Positions 6,369 through 14,182 are shown, counted from the stretch's first letter. The stretch is DNA of 23,228 bases from an uncultured Oscillospiraceae bacterium (GCA_910584285.1 CAJTYK010000030.1:1-23228); one strand, 5' to 3'. A program made the numbers and translations. The notes: a model not told the origin generated them from the letters alone.

Positions 6369-8057
6369 ATGAAAAAGACCATCTCTATGCTGCTGGCGGC
6401 GCTGATGCTGTTCAGTCTGGCCGCCTGCGGCGGCGACAAGCCCGGCGCCTCCAACGCCCCCAACCAGGGCGGTGACAGCGGCAAGTACCTGAACGTCATG
6501 CTGGGCACCAACGTCATGTCCCTGGACACCAACCTGGCCACCGACGGCGACTCCTTCGAGGCCATCGCCGACTGCATCGACGGCCTGATGCAGATGGATG
6601 CCGACGGTGCGGCCATCCCCGCCATCGCCGAGAAGTACGACCTGTCCGACGACGGCCTGACCTACACCTTCCACCTGCGGGACGCCAAGTGGGCCAACGG
6701 CGACCCCGTCACCGCCAACGACTTTGTGTTCGCCTGGCGGCTGGGCGCCAAGACCAACATTGAGTACAACTATATGTTCTGCGACGGCGTGGGCAACGTG
6801 AAGAACGCCGACGCCATCGCCGCCGGCGAGGCCGAGCCCGAGACCCTGGGCATCAGCGCCCCGGACGACAAGACCGTGGTGGTGGAGCTCACTGCCCCCG
6901 TGTCCTACTTCCCCTCCCTGATGTACTTCCCCGCCTTCTACCCCATCAACGAGAAGTTCTACTCCGGCCTGGCGGAGGGCACCTACGGCACCAGCCCTGA
7001 GACCTACCTGTCCAACGGCGCCTTCGTGCTGGAGAGCTACACCCCCGGCACCGCCAGCCTGTCCCTGAAGAAGAACCCGGATTACTGGGACGCCGGCCGG
7101 GTAAAGCTGGCGGGTATCAACTACCAGGTGGTGGGCTCCTCCGACAACGCCCTCACCGCGTTTAAGAGCAACACCCTGGATCTGGTGACCATCAACGGCA
7201 GCCAGGTGGCCGCCGCCGAGGAGGACTCCACCCTGTCCAGCAAGCTGAAGGTCACCGGCGCTGGCTATATGTGGTATCTCACCTTCAGCCAGACCGACAA
7301 GAACGCCCAGGGCGGTATGCTGGCCAACGCCAACCTGCGTCTGGCCATCTCCAACGCCATCGACCGGGAGAGCTTGGTGGACAACTACGTGATGGACGGC
7401 TCCCTGGCCACCTACACCGCCGTGCCGCCCCAGTTCGCCGCCAGCGCCACCAACGGCGAGGACTTCTCCGCCGATCAGAAGAAGTTCGCCGACTACTGCT
7501 CCTTCGACGTGGCCAAGGCCCAGGGTTATCTTGAAACCGCCAAGTCCGAGCTGGGCGTGGACAGCTTCGAGTTCACCGTGATCTACGGCAACAACGAGGG
7601 CGACGAGGTGGCCAAGGTGGCCCAGGCCATCAAGAGCCAGGTGGAGGAGAACCTCCCCGGCGTGACCCTGAACCTCCAGCCCATGACCAAGGCCGAGCGT
7701 CTGGACAAGATGCAGAACGACAACTACGACGTGGCGCTCACCCGCTGGGGCCCCGACTACGCCGACCCCATGACCTACATGGGGATGTGGGTGACCAACA
7801 ACGCCAACAACTACGGCTTCTGGAGCAACGCTGAGTACGACCAGATCATCAAGGACTGCACCACCGGCGCCTATGTCTCCGACTATGACGCCCGCTGGGC
7901 CGCCCTGTACGACGGCGAGGAGCTGGTGATGAAGGAGGCCGTCATCGCCCCCCTGTACACCAAGTCCAATGCCAACCTCATCGCCGACGGCGTGTCCGGC
8001 ATCGAGTTCCACCCCGTCGCCCTGAACCGGGTCTATAAGTCCGTCACCCTGGGCTGA
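6369..8057 (+). CDS. ABC transporter substrate-binding lipoprotein, family 5 (OppA/DppA type)
   Basis: Extracellular solute-binding protein of 562 residues for an Opp/Dpp-type importer. The signal peptide (1-19) ends in the lipobox LAAC with the lipidated Cys at residue 20, followed by a Gly/Ser/Asn-rich linker. The body is typical of family 5: the DGLTYTFHLRDAKWANGDPV stretch and ALTRWGPDYADPMTY near the C-terminus. Length fits the family (about 500-600). Substrates are usually oligopeptides, but some family members bind oligosaccharides, and GH3 genes lie nearby. The ATG at 6369 has only a weak purine-rich site (GCGGA) upstream. First gene of the operon running to 11854; a terminator-like hairpin directly follows it, suggesting it is made in excess over the permeases. 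Confidence 0.95.
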   Translation: MKKTISMLLAALMLFSLAACGGDKPGASNAPNQGGDSGKYLNVMLGTNVMSLDTNLATDGDSFEAIADCIDGLMQMDADGAAIPAIAEKYDLSDDGLTYTFHLRDAKWANGDPVTANDFVFAWRLGAKTNIEYNYMFCDGVGNVKNADAIAAGEAEPETLGISAPDDKTVVVELTAPVSYFPSLMYFPAFYPINEKFYSGLAEGTYGTSPETYLSNGAFVLESYTPGTASLSLKKNPDYWDAGRVKLAGINYQVVGSSDNALTAFKSNTLDLVTINGSQVAAAEEDSTLSSKLKVTGAGYMWYLTFSQTDKNAQGGMLANANLRLAISNAIDRESLVDNYVMDGSLATYTAVPPQFAASATNGEDFSADQKKFADYCSFDVAKAQGYLETAKSELGVDSFEFTVIYGNNEGDEVAKVAQAIKSQVEENLPGVTLNLQPMTKAERLDKMQNDNYDVALTRWGPDYADPMTYMGMWVTNNANNYGFWSNAEYDQIIKDCTTGAYVSDYDARWAALYDGEELVMKEAVIAPLYTKSNANLIADGVSGIEFHPVALNRVYKSVTLG

Positions 8058-8078
8058 CACAAAACAGTACGTATTTGT

Positions 8079-8118
8079 GGGGAGCGGCCCTTCTCTGAGA
8101 GCCGCTCCCCGCCCTTTT
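8079..8118 (+). terminator. Terminator-like hairpin (attenuator) after the binding-protein gene
   Basis: A perfect 10-bp stem GGGGAGCGGC/GCCGCTCCCC (8079-8088, 8101-8110) with a 12-base loop is followed by GCCCTTTT, 21 bp after the stop codon. Because the permease genes follow on the same strand, partial read-through is likely. This is a common way to make more binding protein than membrane components. Confidence 0.75.
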
Positions 8119-8127
8119 CCCCACCCA

Positions 8128-8181
8128 GTAGTCAAAAAACTTCCAAACAAGTCCATCCTTGTTTTGAGGTTTTTTGACTAC
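8128..8181. repeat. 24-bp inverted repeat between binding-protein and permease genes
   Basis: Arms 8128-8151 and 8158-8181 are complementary at 22 of 24 positions around a 6-base loop; one mismatch becomes a G-U pair in RNA. The outer arms contain GTAGTCAAAAAAC and its complement. The inner half plus the TTTTTT tract could act as a second terminator in either direction; the whole could be a double-stranded RNA processing site or a dispersed intergenic repeat. It ends 30 bp before the permease start codon. Confidence 0.7.
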
Positions 8182-8211
8182 GGCTACACACTATCACTGG
8201 GGGTAATGCCT

Positions 8212-9159
8212 ATGGTGAAATATACCTTGAAACGGGTTGGGCTGGCCCTGCTCACCCTGTTTCTCATCGTGTTTCTGCTCTTTGTACTGGTGCGCATCAT
8301 GCCCGGCAACCCCTTCCCCTCGGAGCGGATGAGCGCGGAGGCCATCGCGGCCAAGCGGGCGGAGATGGGGCTGGACGACCCCATCCTGATCCAGTTTGGG
8401 CGGTACCTGTCCAACCTTCTGCGGGGGGACTTCGGCAAGGGCACCTCCCTCTACAACGGCGCGCCCATCAAGACAGTGCTGTCCACCGCCATCTCCAACT
8501 CCTTCCGCATCGGCGGCATCGCCATCCTCATCGGCACGGCGGTGGGGCTGCTGCTGGGCATTGTGGCGGCCCTGAACCGGGGAAGATTTCTGGATCATTT
8601 CTGCACCGTGTTCTCCATCATCGGTGTGTGCGTGCCCTCCTATGTGTTCCTGATCTTTTTGCAGTACTTCTTCTCCTTCCGGATCCCCTTCTTCCCCTAC
8701 TTCTTTGACCCCAACCGGTTCCTGTTCTCCTCGGTGCTCCCCTCCCTGTCCCTGAGCTTGTTCACCATGTCCACGGTGGCCCGGTTCACCCGCAACGAGA
8801 TGGTGGAGGTGATGGACAGCGATTACGTCCGGCTGGCGGAGAGCAAGGGGCTGTACGGCTCCGCCCTGGTGCGAAAGCACATCCTGCGCAACGCCCTGGT
8901 GCCCATCGTGACGGTGCTGGCCCCGTTGATTGTGGATCTGCTCACCGGCGCCCTGGTGGTGGAGAAGATCTACGGCATCAACGGCATCGGCAAGCTGATG
9001 GTGGACGCCATCGCCGGCGAGGGCGTGGACTACAACTACGTGCTGGCCCTGGGTATCCTCTACTCCGCGCTGTACATCGGGATCATGCTGGTGGTAGACC
9101 TGCTCTACGGCCTGCTGGATCCCCGCATCCGGGTTTCCGCAAAGGAGGGTGGATCATGA
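8212..9159 (+). CDS. ABC transporter permease, OppB/DppB type
   Basis: Inner-membrane permease of 315 residues, one half of the translocation pore of the Opp/Dpp-type importer. TM1 spans about 10-29, followed by the family motif MPGNPF (30-35) and an extracytoplasmic region with RGDFGKGTS. Further helices lie near 98-120, 130-153, 172-190, 228-250 and 278-300. The EAA loop that contacts the ATPase is at about 205-228 (LAESKGLYGSALVRKHILRN). GLLDPRIR near the end is a family hallmark. I chose ATG 8212 because the GGGGG tract lies 8 bases upstream; ATG 8206 is too close to it, and an in-frame extension to 8077 would run through the hairpins. The stop overlaps the next start (ATGA), indicating translational coupling. 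Confidence 0.93.
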   Translation: MVKYTLKRVGLALLTLFLIVFLLFVLVRIMPGNPFPSERMSAEAIAAKRAEMGLDDPILIQFGRYLSNLLRGDFGKGTSLYNGAPIKTVLSTAISNSFRIGGIAILIGTAVGLLLGIVAALNRGRFLDHFCTVFSIIGVCVPSYVFLIFLQYFFSFRIPFFPYFFDPNRFLFSSVLPSLSLSLFTMSTVARFTRNEMVEVMDSDYVRLAESKGLYGSALVRKHILRNALVPIVTVLAPLIVDLLTGALVVEKIYGINGIGKLMVDAIAGEGVDYNYVLALGILYSALYIGIMLVVDLLYGLLDPRIRVSAKEGGS

Positions 9160-10922
9160 ACAACACGCCATACGTGCCCGTCAAGGAGGATTTCCAGTTC
9201 CTCCCCGACCGGGATATCACCACCGATCAGAACTTCGCCTCCCAGGGCTATTGGAAGGGTGTGGCCATCAGCTTTTTCCGGAACAAGCGGGCGGTGGCGG
9301 GGCTGGTCATTGTGGCGCTTATCATGTTCTTCGCCATCTTCGGCCCCATGATGAGCTCCTACAGCTACAAGGACATCATCTCCGTCACCAGCGCCGAGGG
9401 CAAGCAGATCGTGGCCAAGGGCATCGGCCCCCAGATCTCCGGCGTCCTCCAGGGTAGCGGCCAGAATACCGAGCTGTTCACAGATCATACCTTCCTGTTC
9501 GGCACCGACGACGTGGGCCGAGATCTGTGGACCCGCACCTGGGACGGCGCCCGCATCTCCCTCATCATCGCCTTTGTCACCATCGTCATCGACATGATCA
9601 TCGGTATGAGCTACGGCCTGATCTCCGGCTTCTTTGGCGGCATGGTGGACAACATCATGCAGCGGATCGTGGAGATCTCCAATTCCGTGCCCCGTCTGGT
9701 TATTGTGTCCGTGCTGGCCATCTTCATGCCCAAGGGGATGTTTCTGGTAATTGTGGCCCTGCTGCTCACCGAATGGATCGGCATGAGCAAGATCAGCCGG
9801 GCGGAGATGCTCAAGCTCAAGGAGCAAGAGTACGTGCTGGCCAGCCGCACCCTGGGGGCGGGCAGCTTCCACATCATCTTCCGCCAGATCCTGCCCAACG
9901 CCGGCGTCATCCACGCCATCCGGGGGGTCAACCTGCTGCTGAAGAAGGGCGAGACCGTGGCCATCGTGGGCGAGTCCGGCTCCGGCAAATCGGTGACCAT
10001 GAAGGCCGCCTGCGGCCTGCTGGACAGCAACGCCGTCATCAACAGCGGCCAGGTGCTGTACACCTATGCCGAGGGGGACGGCCCCGAGCAAACCGTGGAT
10101 CTGCTGAAGCTGTCCAAAAAGCAGCTGCGCAAAACCATCAACGGCAACCGCATTGCCATGGTGTTCCAGGATCCCATGACCTCCCTGGACCCCACCATGC
10201 AGATCGGCAAGCAGATCATGGAGAGCATGATCCTCTATCGGGGCATGTCCAAGGCGGACGCCTGGAAGCGCTCGGTGGAGCTGCTGGAGCTGGTGGGCAT
10301 CACCGACGCGGAAAAGCGGATGAAGAACTATCCCCATCAACTGTCCGGCGGAATGCGCCAGCGGGTGGTGATCGCCATCGCCCTGTCCGGCAGCCCCGAT
10401 ATCCTCATCTGCGACGAGCCCACCACCGCCCTGGACGTGACCATCCAGGCCAAGATCCTGGAGCTCATCAAAGAGGTGCAGGACCGGCTGGCATTGTCCG
10501 TCATCTACATCACCCACGATCTGGGCGTGGTGGCCAAGGTGGCCGACTACGTCAACGTGATGTACGCCGGCAAGATCGTGGAGGTGGGCAAGGTGGACGA
10601 GATCTTCTACGAGCCCGCCCATCCCTATACCTGGGGCCTGCTGTCCGCCATGCCCGATCTGGACACGGACGACGACCGGCTCTACTCCATCCCCGGCAGC
10701 CCCCCCAATCTGCTCCACGAGCCCCAGGGCGACGCCTTTACCCCCCGCAACGCCTTCGCCATGCGGATTGACGAGAAGGAGGCGCCGCCGCTGTTCAAAA
10801 TTTCCGATACCCACTACGCCGCCACCTGGCTGCTCCATCCGGACGCGCCCAAGGTGGAACTGCCCGAGGGGCTGCGTGCCCGGCTGGAGCGGGCCAGAAA
10901 GGAGGCGGAGAAGTACTTATGA
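9156..10922 (+). CDS. Chimeric protein: truncated OppC-type permease fused in frame to OppD-type ATPase
   Basis: Single open frame of 588 residues joining two subunits that are normally separate. Residues 1-250 match OppC/DppC: an N-terminal region, TM1 (about 46-66), FGTDDVGRDLW (115-125), helices near 133-158 and 180-205, and the EAA loop ending FRQILPNAG (242-250). The last two helices and the terminal segment of OppC are missing. From about 251 the sequence is OppD-like, entering at HAIRGVNLLLKKGE without its usual first strand. It has Walker A GESGSGKS (272-279), Q-loop Gln 338, signature LSGGM (396-400), Walker B ILICDE (416-421), H-loop His 454 and the C-terminal oligopeptide-transporter region with HPYTWGLL (489-496). 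The joint falls in the cytoplasmic EAA loop, so topology is preserved, but pore helices are lost. It overlaps both neighbours by 4 bases. Either an in-frame deletion or an assembly error; it may not be a working permease. Confidence 0.88.
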   Translation: MNNTPYVPVKEDFQFLPDRDITTDQNFASQGYWKGVAISFFRNKRAVAGLVIVALIMFFAIFGPMMSSYSYKDIISVTSAEGKQIVAKGIGPQISGVLQGSGQNTELFTDHTFLFGTDDVGRDLWTRTWDGARISLIIAFVTIVIDMIIGMSYGLISGFFGGMVDNIMQRIVEISNSVPRLVIVSVLAIFMPKGMFLVIVALLLTEWIGMSKISRAEMLKLKEQEYVLASRTLGAGSFHIIFRQILPNAGVIHAIRGVNLLLKKGETVAIVGESGSGKSVTMKAACGLLDSNAVINSGQVLYTYAEGDGPEQTVDLLKLSKKQLRKTINGNRIAMVFQDPMTSLDPTMQIGKQIMESMILYRGMSKADAWKRSVELLELVGITDAEKRMKNYPHQLSGGMRQRVVIAIALSGSPDILICDEPTTALDVTIQAKILELIKEVQDRLALSVIYITHDLGVVAKVADYVNVMYAGKIVEVGKVDEIFYEPAHPYTWGLLSAMPDLDTDDDRLYSIPGSPPNLLHEPQGDAFTPRNAFAMRIDEKEAPPLFKISDTHYAATWLLHPDAPKVELPEGLRARLERARKEAEKYL

Positions 10923-11854
10923 GCGAAGCGTTATTGAAAGTTGATGGGCTGAAGCAGCACTTTCCCGTCTCCCGGAAGTTCTCCGTCAAGGCGGTGAACG
11001 GGGTGTCCTTTGAGATCTACCCCGGGGAGACCTATGGCCTGGTGGGGGAGTCCGGCTCCGGCAAAACCACCATCGGCCGCAGCGTCATCCGCCTCTACGA
11101 CCCCACGGCGGGTTCCATCACCTTTGAGGGGAAGGAGATCTCCGGCGCCTTGGACAAGGACACCAGGGCCATGCTCCGCCGGGATATGCAGATGATTTTC
11201 CAGGATCCCATGTCCTCCCTGAATCCACGGAAGAAGGTGGGGGACATCATCGGTGAGGGGCTGGACATCCACAAGCGCTTTTCCAGCGCCGAAGAACGCC
11301 GGGAGGCGGTGGGAGCCATGCTGAAAAATGTGGGGCTGTCCCCCGCCCACGCCGAGCGCTACCCCCACCAGTTCTCCGGCGGCCAGCGCCAGCGGGTGGG
11401 CATCGCCCGGGCCCTCATCATGAACCCCAAGCTGATCATCGCCGACGAATGCATCTCCGCCCTGGACGTGTCCATCCAGGCCCAGGTAGTCAACCTGATG
11501 AAGGACATCCAGGAGGAAACCAGGTGCGCCTACCTGTTCATCGCCCACGATCTGTCCATGGTGAAGTATATCTCCGACCGCATCGGGGTGCTCCACCTGG
11601 GCTACCTGGTGGAGACGGGCACCACAGAGGAGATCTTCTCCCACCCCATCCACCCCTACACCCGCAGCCTGCTGTCCGCCGTCCCCCACCCCAACCCCGA
11701 GGTGGAGAAGCGCCGCAAATCGGTGGCCTACGACAAGAACGCCGCCGGCGTGGACTATGAGAAGGGCGTGGAGCACTGTGTGGGCGGCACCCACACGGTG
11801 CTGGCCACCCCGGAGGAGCTGGAGCGGTGGCAGCGCGAGCTGCCCGCTATCTGA
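10919..11854 (+). CDS. ABC transporter ATP-binding protein, OppF/DppF type
   Basis: Second ATPase of the Opp/Dpp-type importer, 311 residues, cytoplasmic. It carries the entry motif KAVNGVSFEIYPGETYGLVG, Walker A GESGSGKT, Q-loop FQDPMSSLNPR (the OppF hallmark), signature FSGGQRQRVGIARAL, Walker B LIIADE followed by Cys where Pro is usual, D-loop SALD, and H-loop AHDLSMVKY. HPYTRSLLSAVPHPNP near the end belongs to the oligopeptide-type C-terminal extension; the rest of that extension lacks the clustered cysteines seen in many OppF proteins. The start overlaps the stop of the chimeric gene (ATGA). Last gene of the operon; a strong terminator follows 12 bp later. Confidence 0.95.
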   Translation: MSEALLKVDGLKQHFPVSRKFSVKAVNGVSFEIYPGETYGLVGESGSGKTTIGRSVIRLYDPTAGSITFEGKEISGALDKDTRAMLRRDMQMIFQDPMSSLNPRKKVGDIIGEGLDIHKRFSSAEERREAVGAMLKNVGLSPAHAERYPHQFSGGQRQRVGIARALIMNPKLIIADECISALDVSIQAQVVNLMKDIQEETRCAYLFIAHDLSMVKYISDRIGVLHLGYLVETGTTEEIFSHPIHPYTRSLLSAVPHPNPEVEKRRKSVAYDKNAAGVDYEKGVEHCVGGTHTVLATPEELERWQRELPAI

Positions 11855-11865
11855 CCGGACAAACG

Positions 11866-11910
11866 AATCCCCGTTTTCAGGCTTTTGCCGAAAACGGGGA
11901 TTTCCCTTTC
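11866..11910 (+). terminator. Intrinsic terminator of the Opp-like operon
   Basis: A perfect 13-bp stem AATCCCCGTTTTC/GAAAACGGGGATT (11866-11878, 11890-11902) with an 11-base loop is followed by TCCCTTTCT. It is placed directly after the OppF-like stop codon. Confidence 0.9.
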
Positions 11911-11930
11911 TACAAATTTTTACAGCATCT

Positions 11931-11960
11931 TGTGACCATTTCTTGCCCTGGATTGTTTTA
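11931..11960 (+). promoter_or_regulatory. Possible ECF-type promoter upstream of the sigma factor gene
   Basis: TGTGACC at 11931-11937 and TTGTTTTA at 11953-11960 are separated by 15 bp, an arrangement expected of an ECF-sigma promoter rather than a sigma-A promoter; no convincing TTGACA/TATAAT pair is present in the 70-bp gap. It would allow the sigma factor to activate its own gene, as is common in the family. This is a pattern match by eye only. Confidence 0.3.
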
Positions 11961-11981
11961 CGAATGAAAGGAGGTCAGGTA

Positions 11982-12458
11982 ATGAGACAAACCATTTCCG
12001 CCCAGCAGCTGGAGGAGGCATATGACGCTTACGGGACGGCGGTGTACCGTCTGGCAATGGCCTTTCTGGGACGGCGCGCCGACGCGGAGGACGTGACCCA
12101 GGAGACCTTCTGCCGGCTGCTGTACCGCGCCCCCGCCTTTGCGGACGAAAATCACCGGAAGCGGTGGCTGCTTCAGGTGGCGGCCAATCTATGCCGGAAC
12201 CAGCTGCGGGGCTTCTGGCGGAAACGGGTAACGCAGCTGGAGGACACGATCCCCGCCGTCCCACCGGAGGAGCTGGAGCTTCTGAATACCGTCATGGCCC
12301 TGCCGGAGCAGTATAAGCTGCCCCTTCATCTCCACTACTATGAGGGCTACTCGGTGGCGGAGACCGCTGAGATTTTGAAGCTGGGACAGTCCGCAGTGAA
12401 GATGCGGCTGAAGCGGGGCCGCGAGCTGCTGAAACTTGAATTGGAGGGATCGAATTGA
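11982..12458 (+). CDS. RNA polymerase sigma factor, ECF subfamily (sigma-70 family)
   Basis: Alternative sigma factor of 158 residues, the usual ECF length. Region 2 spans about 13-77 with AMAFLGRRADAEDVTQETF, the DAEDVTQE core being typical. The linker (78-105) is short. Region 4 spans about 107-153 with LPEQYKLPLHLHYYEGYSVAETAEILKLG cut by two helices of the helix-turn-helix, ending SAVKMRLKRGRELL. ATG 11982 lies 5-6 bases after AAAGGAGGT; ATG 11964 further upstream has no site. The stop overlaps the next gene's TTG start, so the two are translationally coupled, the usual layout for an ECF sigma factor and its anti-sigma partner. Its regulon and signal are unknown; neighbouring envelope-stress operons are candidates. 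Confidence 0.94.
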   Translation: MRQTISAQQLEEAYDAYGTAVYRLAMAFLGRRADAEDVTQETFCRLLYRAPAFADENHRKRWLLQVAANLCRNQLRGFWRKRVTQLEDTIPAVPPEELELLNTVMALPEQYKLPLHLHYYEGYSVAETAEILKLGQSAVKMRLKRGRELLKLELEGSN

Positions 12459-13888
12459 ACATCAACGACTACCGGAAGGCGATGGACCATATCATCCCTG
12501 ACCACGCATTGAAGGAGCGTATTATGAACCAAAAAACACCGCAAACGCGATATACCCCTGTCCGCCGTGCCCTCACCGGCGCGCTGGCGGTGGCTTTGGC
12601 CGCGGTCTGCCTGTTCACGGTGGCCCTGGCCGCCAGCCCGGAGCTTCGCATGGCCGTGATGACCTTCTTCCACCTGGAGGAACCGGAACAGCTGCCCGGA
12701 GGGGATCCCAGCGGCGCGCCGACGGAGCCCGGCATCAGCCAGACGGACATCGGCCAGCTGGTGAAGGCCCAGTATATCAAAACGGATCGCTACTACGGCC
12801 TCACCGGTGGTCTGCTGGAGGATCTGACCTGGAGCGAGGACCGCAGAACCCTCCTGGACGCGAGGTTCTGGGAGATCAAACACAACGAGGCGGCCCCGGT
12901 GGAGGTGGACCTGCACACCCAGCAGATAGACGTAACCTATGACGGCATACGCTATCAGGGCGAGTTTTACTGGTACGTCCGGAATGGGGCGCTGTACAGC
13001 TTCAAGGGCATCCCCATCGGAGCGGATACCCAGCCGGAGGATCAGTGGTACGTCAGCCACCTTTCCGGACGCACTGATGTCGTTCTGCTCCACGTAAGCG
13101 AGGGCCGCCAGCTGGAGTACACCGAAACCGCGCTGCTGTACCACCTGGACACCGGCGAGGTCGAGGAGTTGTTCGTCGGCGTGGATCCCGCCATACTGGA
13201 GCAGTTCGACGGCTCTATCTGGTCTCCCAACGCCGGCCGGGCCCTGGTCACCGGCCATGCCGGGCCGGAGCACCCCAGCACCCGGGAGTGGCTGTACGAC
13301 CGGGAGACCGAAACGCTGACCGAGGTCGGCGAGCTGGGCAATGTGGGCGCCGGCGGGGCGATCTTTGTGGACGACAACACCCTGATCCTCAGCACTTATA
13401 CCGAGAACGAAAACGGCAGTCAGGAAGCCGTCACCTACTGGGTGTATGACATTCCCTCCAGCCGGGCGGTTCAGACCCTGGCCCAGTCCCCCCTCTACCA
13501 CAAGGACAGACACCCCAACGGCATCATCCCGTTCTACGGGGGCAGCTGCATGGAGATCGGGCAGGACGGCTCCGCCTGCCTCATTGATCTGACCACCGGG
13601 GCCCGGACAATGCTGGAGAACTTCACCTTTGAAAAGGAGATGAATTTCTTCCTCAACCCCTCCGGTGACAAGGTGCTCTACTATGTGATGGACAGCGAGG
13701 CCGACGGTCTGGGCATCTCCCAGCTGGGCGTGATCGATCTGGAGAAGGGCACCTTCATCGCCTTTGACCGGGAGGGCTATGAGGATCTGTACGAGAGCTC
13801 CCTCCACTGGGAGGACAACCGGACGGTAAGCATCGACGCCACCTCCTCCGACGGCGGAACGCGGTATATTCTTTTGTATCAGTTCTGA
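12455..13888 (+). CDS. Membrane-anchored probable anti-sigma factor with large extracytoplasmic domain
   Basis: Protein of 477 residues with a short cytoplasmic N-terminus (1-37), one membrane helix (about 38-60) and a large outside domain. The N-terminal MDHIIPDHALKERI resembles the short sigma-binding segment of Firmicutes ECF partner proteins; no zinc-type HxxxCxxC motif is present. The outside part (about 85-477) has repeated short beta-strand patterns with YDRETETLTEVG, VYDIPSSRAVQTL, CLIDLTTGARTML and LGVIDLEKGTF, which look like successive blades of a beta-propeller-like fold. The start is TTG at 12455, overlapping the sigma factor stop; GGAGGG lies 7 bases upstream. The anti-sigma role rests on gene coupling and layout; the propeller fold is inferred from repeat spacing. 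Confidence 0.75.
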   Translation: MNINDYRKAMDHIIPDHALKERIMNQKTPQTRYTPVRRALTGALAVALAAVCLFTVALAASPELRMAVMTFFHLEEPEQLPGGDPSGAPTEPGISQTDIGQLVKAQYIKTDRYYGLTGGLLEDLTWSEDRRTLLDARFWEIKHNEAAPVEVDLHTQQIDVTYDGIRYQGEFYWYVRNGALYSFKGIPIGADTQPEDQWYVSHLSGRTDVVLLHVSEGRQLEYTETALLYHLDTGEVEELFVGVDPAILEQFDGSIWSPNAGRALVTGHAGPEHPSTREWLYDRETETLTEVGELGNVGAGGAIFVDDNTLILSTYTENENGSQEAVTYWVYDIPSSRAVQTLAQSPLYHKDRHPNGIIPFYGGSCMEIGQDGSACLIDLTTGARTMLENFTFEKEMNFFLNPSGDKVLYYVMDSEADGLGISQLGVIDLEKGTFIAFDREGYEDLYESSLHWEDNRTVSIDATSSDGGTRYILLYQF

Positions 13889-14023
13889 CAGGCGCGTGCT
13901 ATCGGCTACCCATTAGGCCCATGGAAGCTCAGGGATGGCACCACTCCCTGTCCGCCCCAAATTTTTTAGACCCTCTGATGGCGATCAGCTTGGCAGAAAA
14001 GAGTGCTCTATGATTACGTCTTG

Positions 14024-14077
14024 ATTGATTTTCCCGCCGACATTGTCAAAAATGTCGACGGGAAAATCAATTTTACG
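14024..14077. terminator. Long hairpin terminator, probably bidirectional, after the anti-sigma gene
   Basis: Arms 14024-14044 and 14051-14071 pair at 20 of 21 positions around a 6-base loop; the arms carry AT-rich outer parts and a GC-rich centre, followed by TTTAC. The 294-bp gap 13889-14182 that contains it also has a weaker hairpin (CAGGGA/TCCCTG at 13930-13950) followed by TTTTTT at 13963-13968. I see no gene in this gap. Confidence 0.65.
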
Positions 14078-14156
14078 GTGTCGATGCGCCCCTCCTGGGT
14101 GATGCGGTTCCTGCTTTCGCAGCGTCTGACGATGCCAAAATGATGGACAACAGGTG

Positions 14157-14162
14157 TATAAT
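14157..14162 (+). promoter_or_regulatory. -10 box of the VanR-like regulator operon
   Basis: A perfect TATAAT, preceded by TG, lies 20 bp before the start codon, so the expected transcript has a very short leader that barely contains the GGAGGTG ribosome site. No good -35 hexamer is found at 16-18 bp spacing, which suggests an activator, possibly the regulator itself. Confidence 0.55.
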
Positions 14163-14182
14163 GCTTTTATGGAGGTGTGCCT

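Noticed and set aside
6333..8156. A 607-codon open frame antisense to the binding-protein gene
   Set aside because: Low-complexity Gly/Val/His/Leu composition; mirrors codon bias of the real gene and spans its terminator.
8077..8211. A 45-residue N-terminal extension of the OppB-like permease
   Set aside because: It would be read through two hairpins, lacks a ribosome site and is not hydrophobic or family-like; ATG 8212 fits the family start.
9105..10838. A 577-codon open frame antisense to the OppC-OppD chimera
   Set aside because: His/Gly/Asp-rich shadow with no motif; the plus strand carries all ABC motifs.
12347..13807. A 486-codon open frame antisense to the anti-sigma-like gene
   Set aside because: No ribosome site or recognisable domain; the plus strand gene has a coupled start and a sensible membrane layout.
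12455..13888. A zinc anti-sigma (ZAS-type) domain in the sigma factor partner
   Set aside because: The HxxxCxxC motif is absent and the cytoplasmic part is only about 37 residues long.
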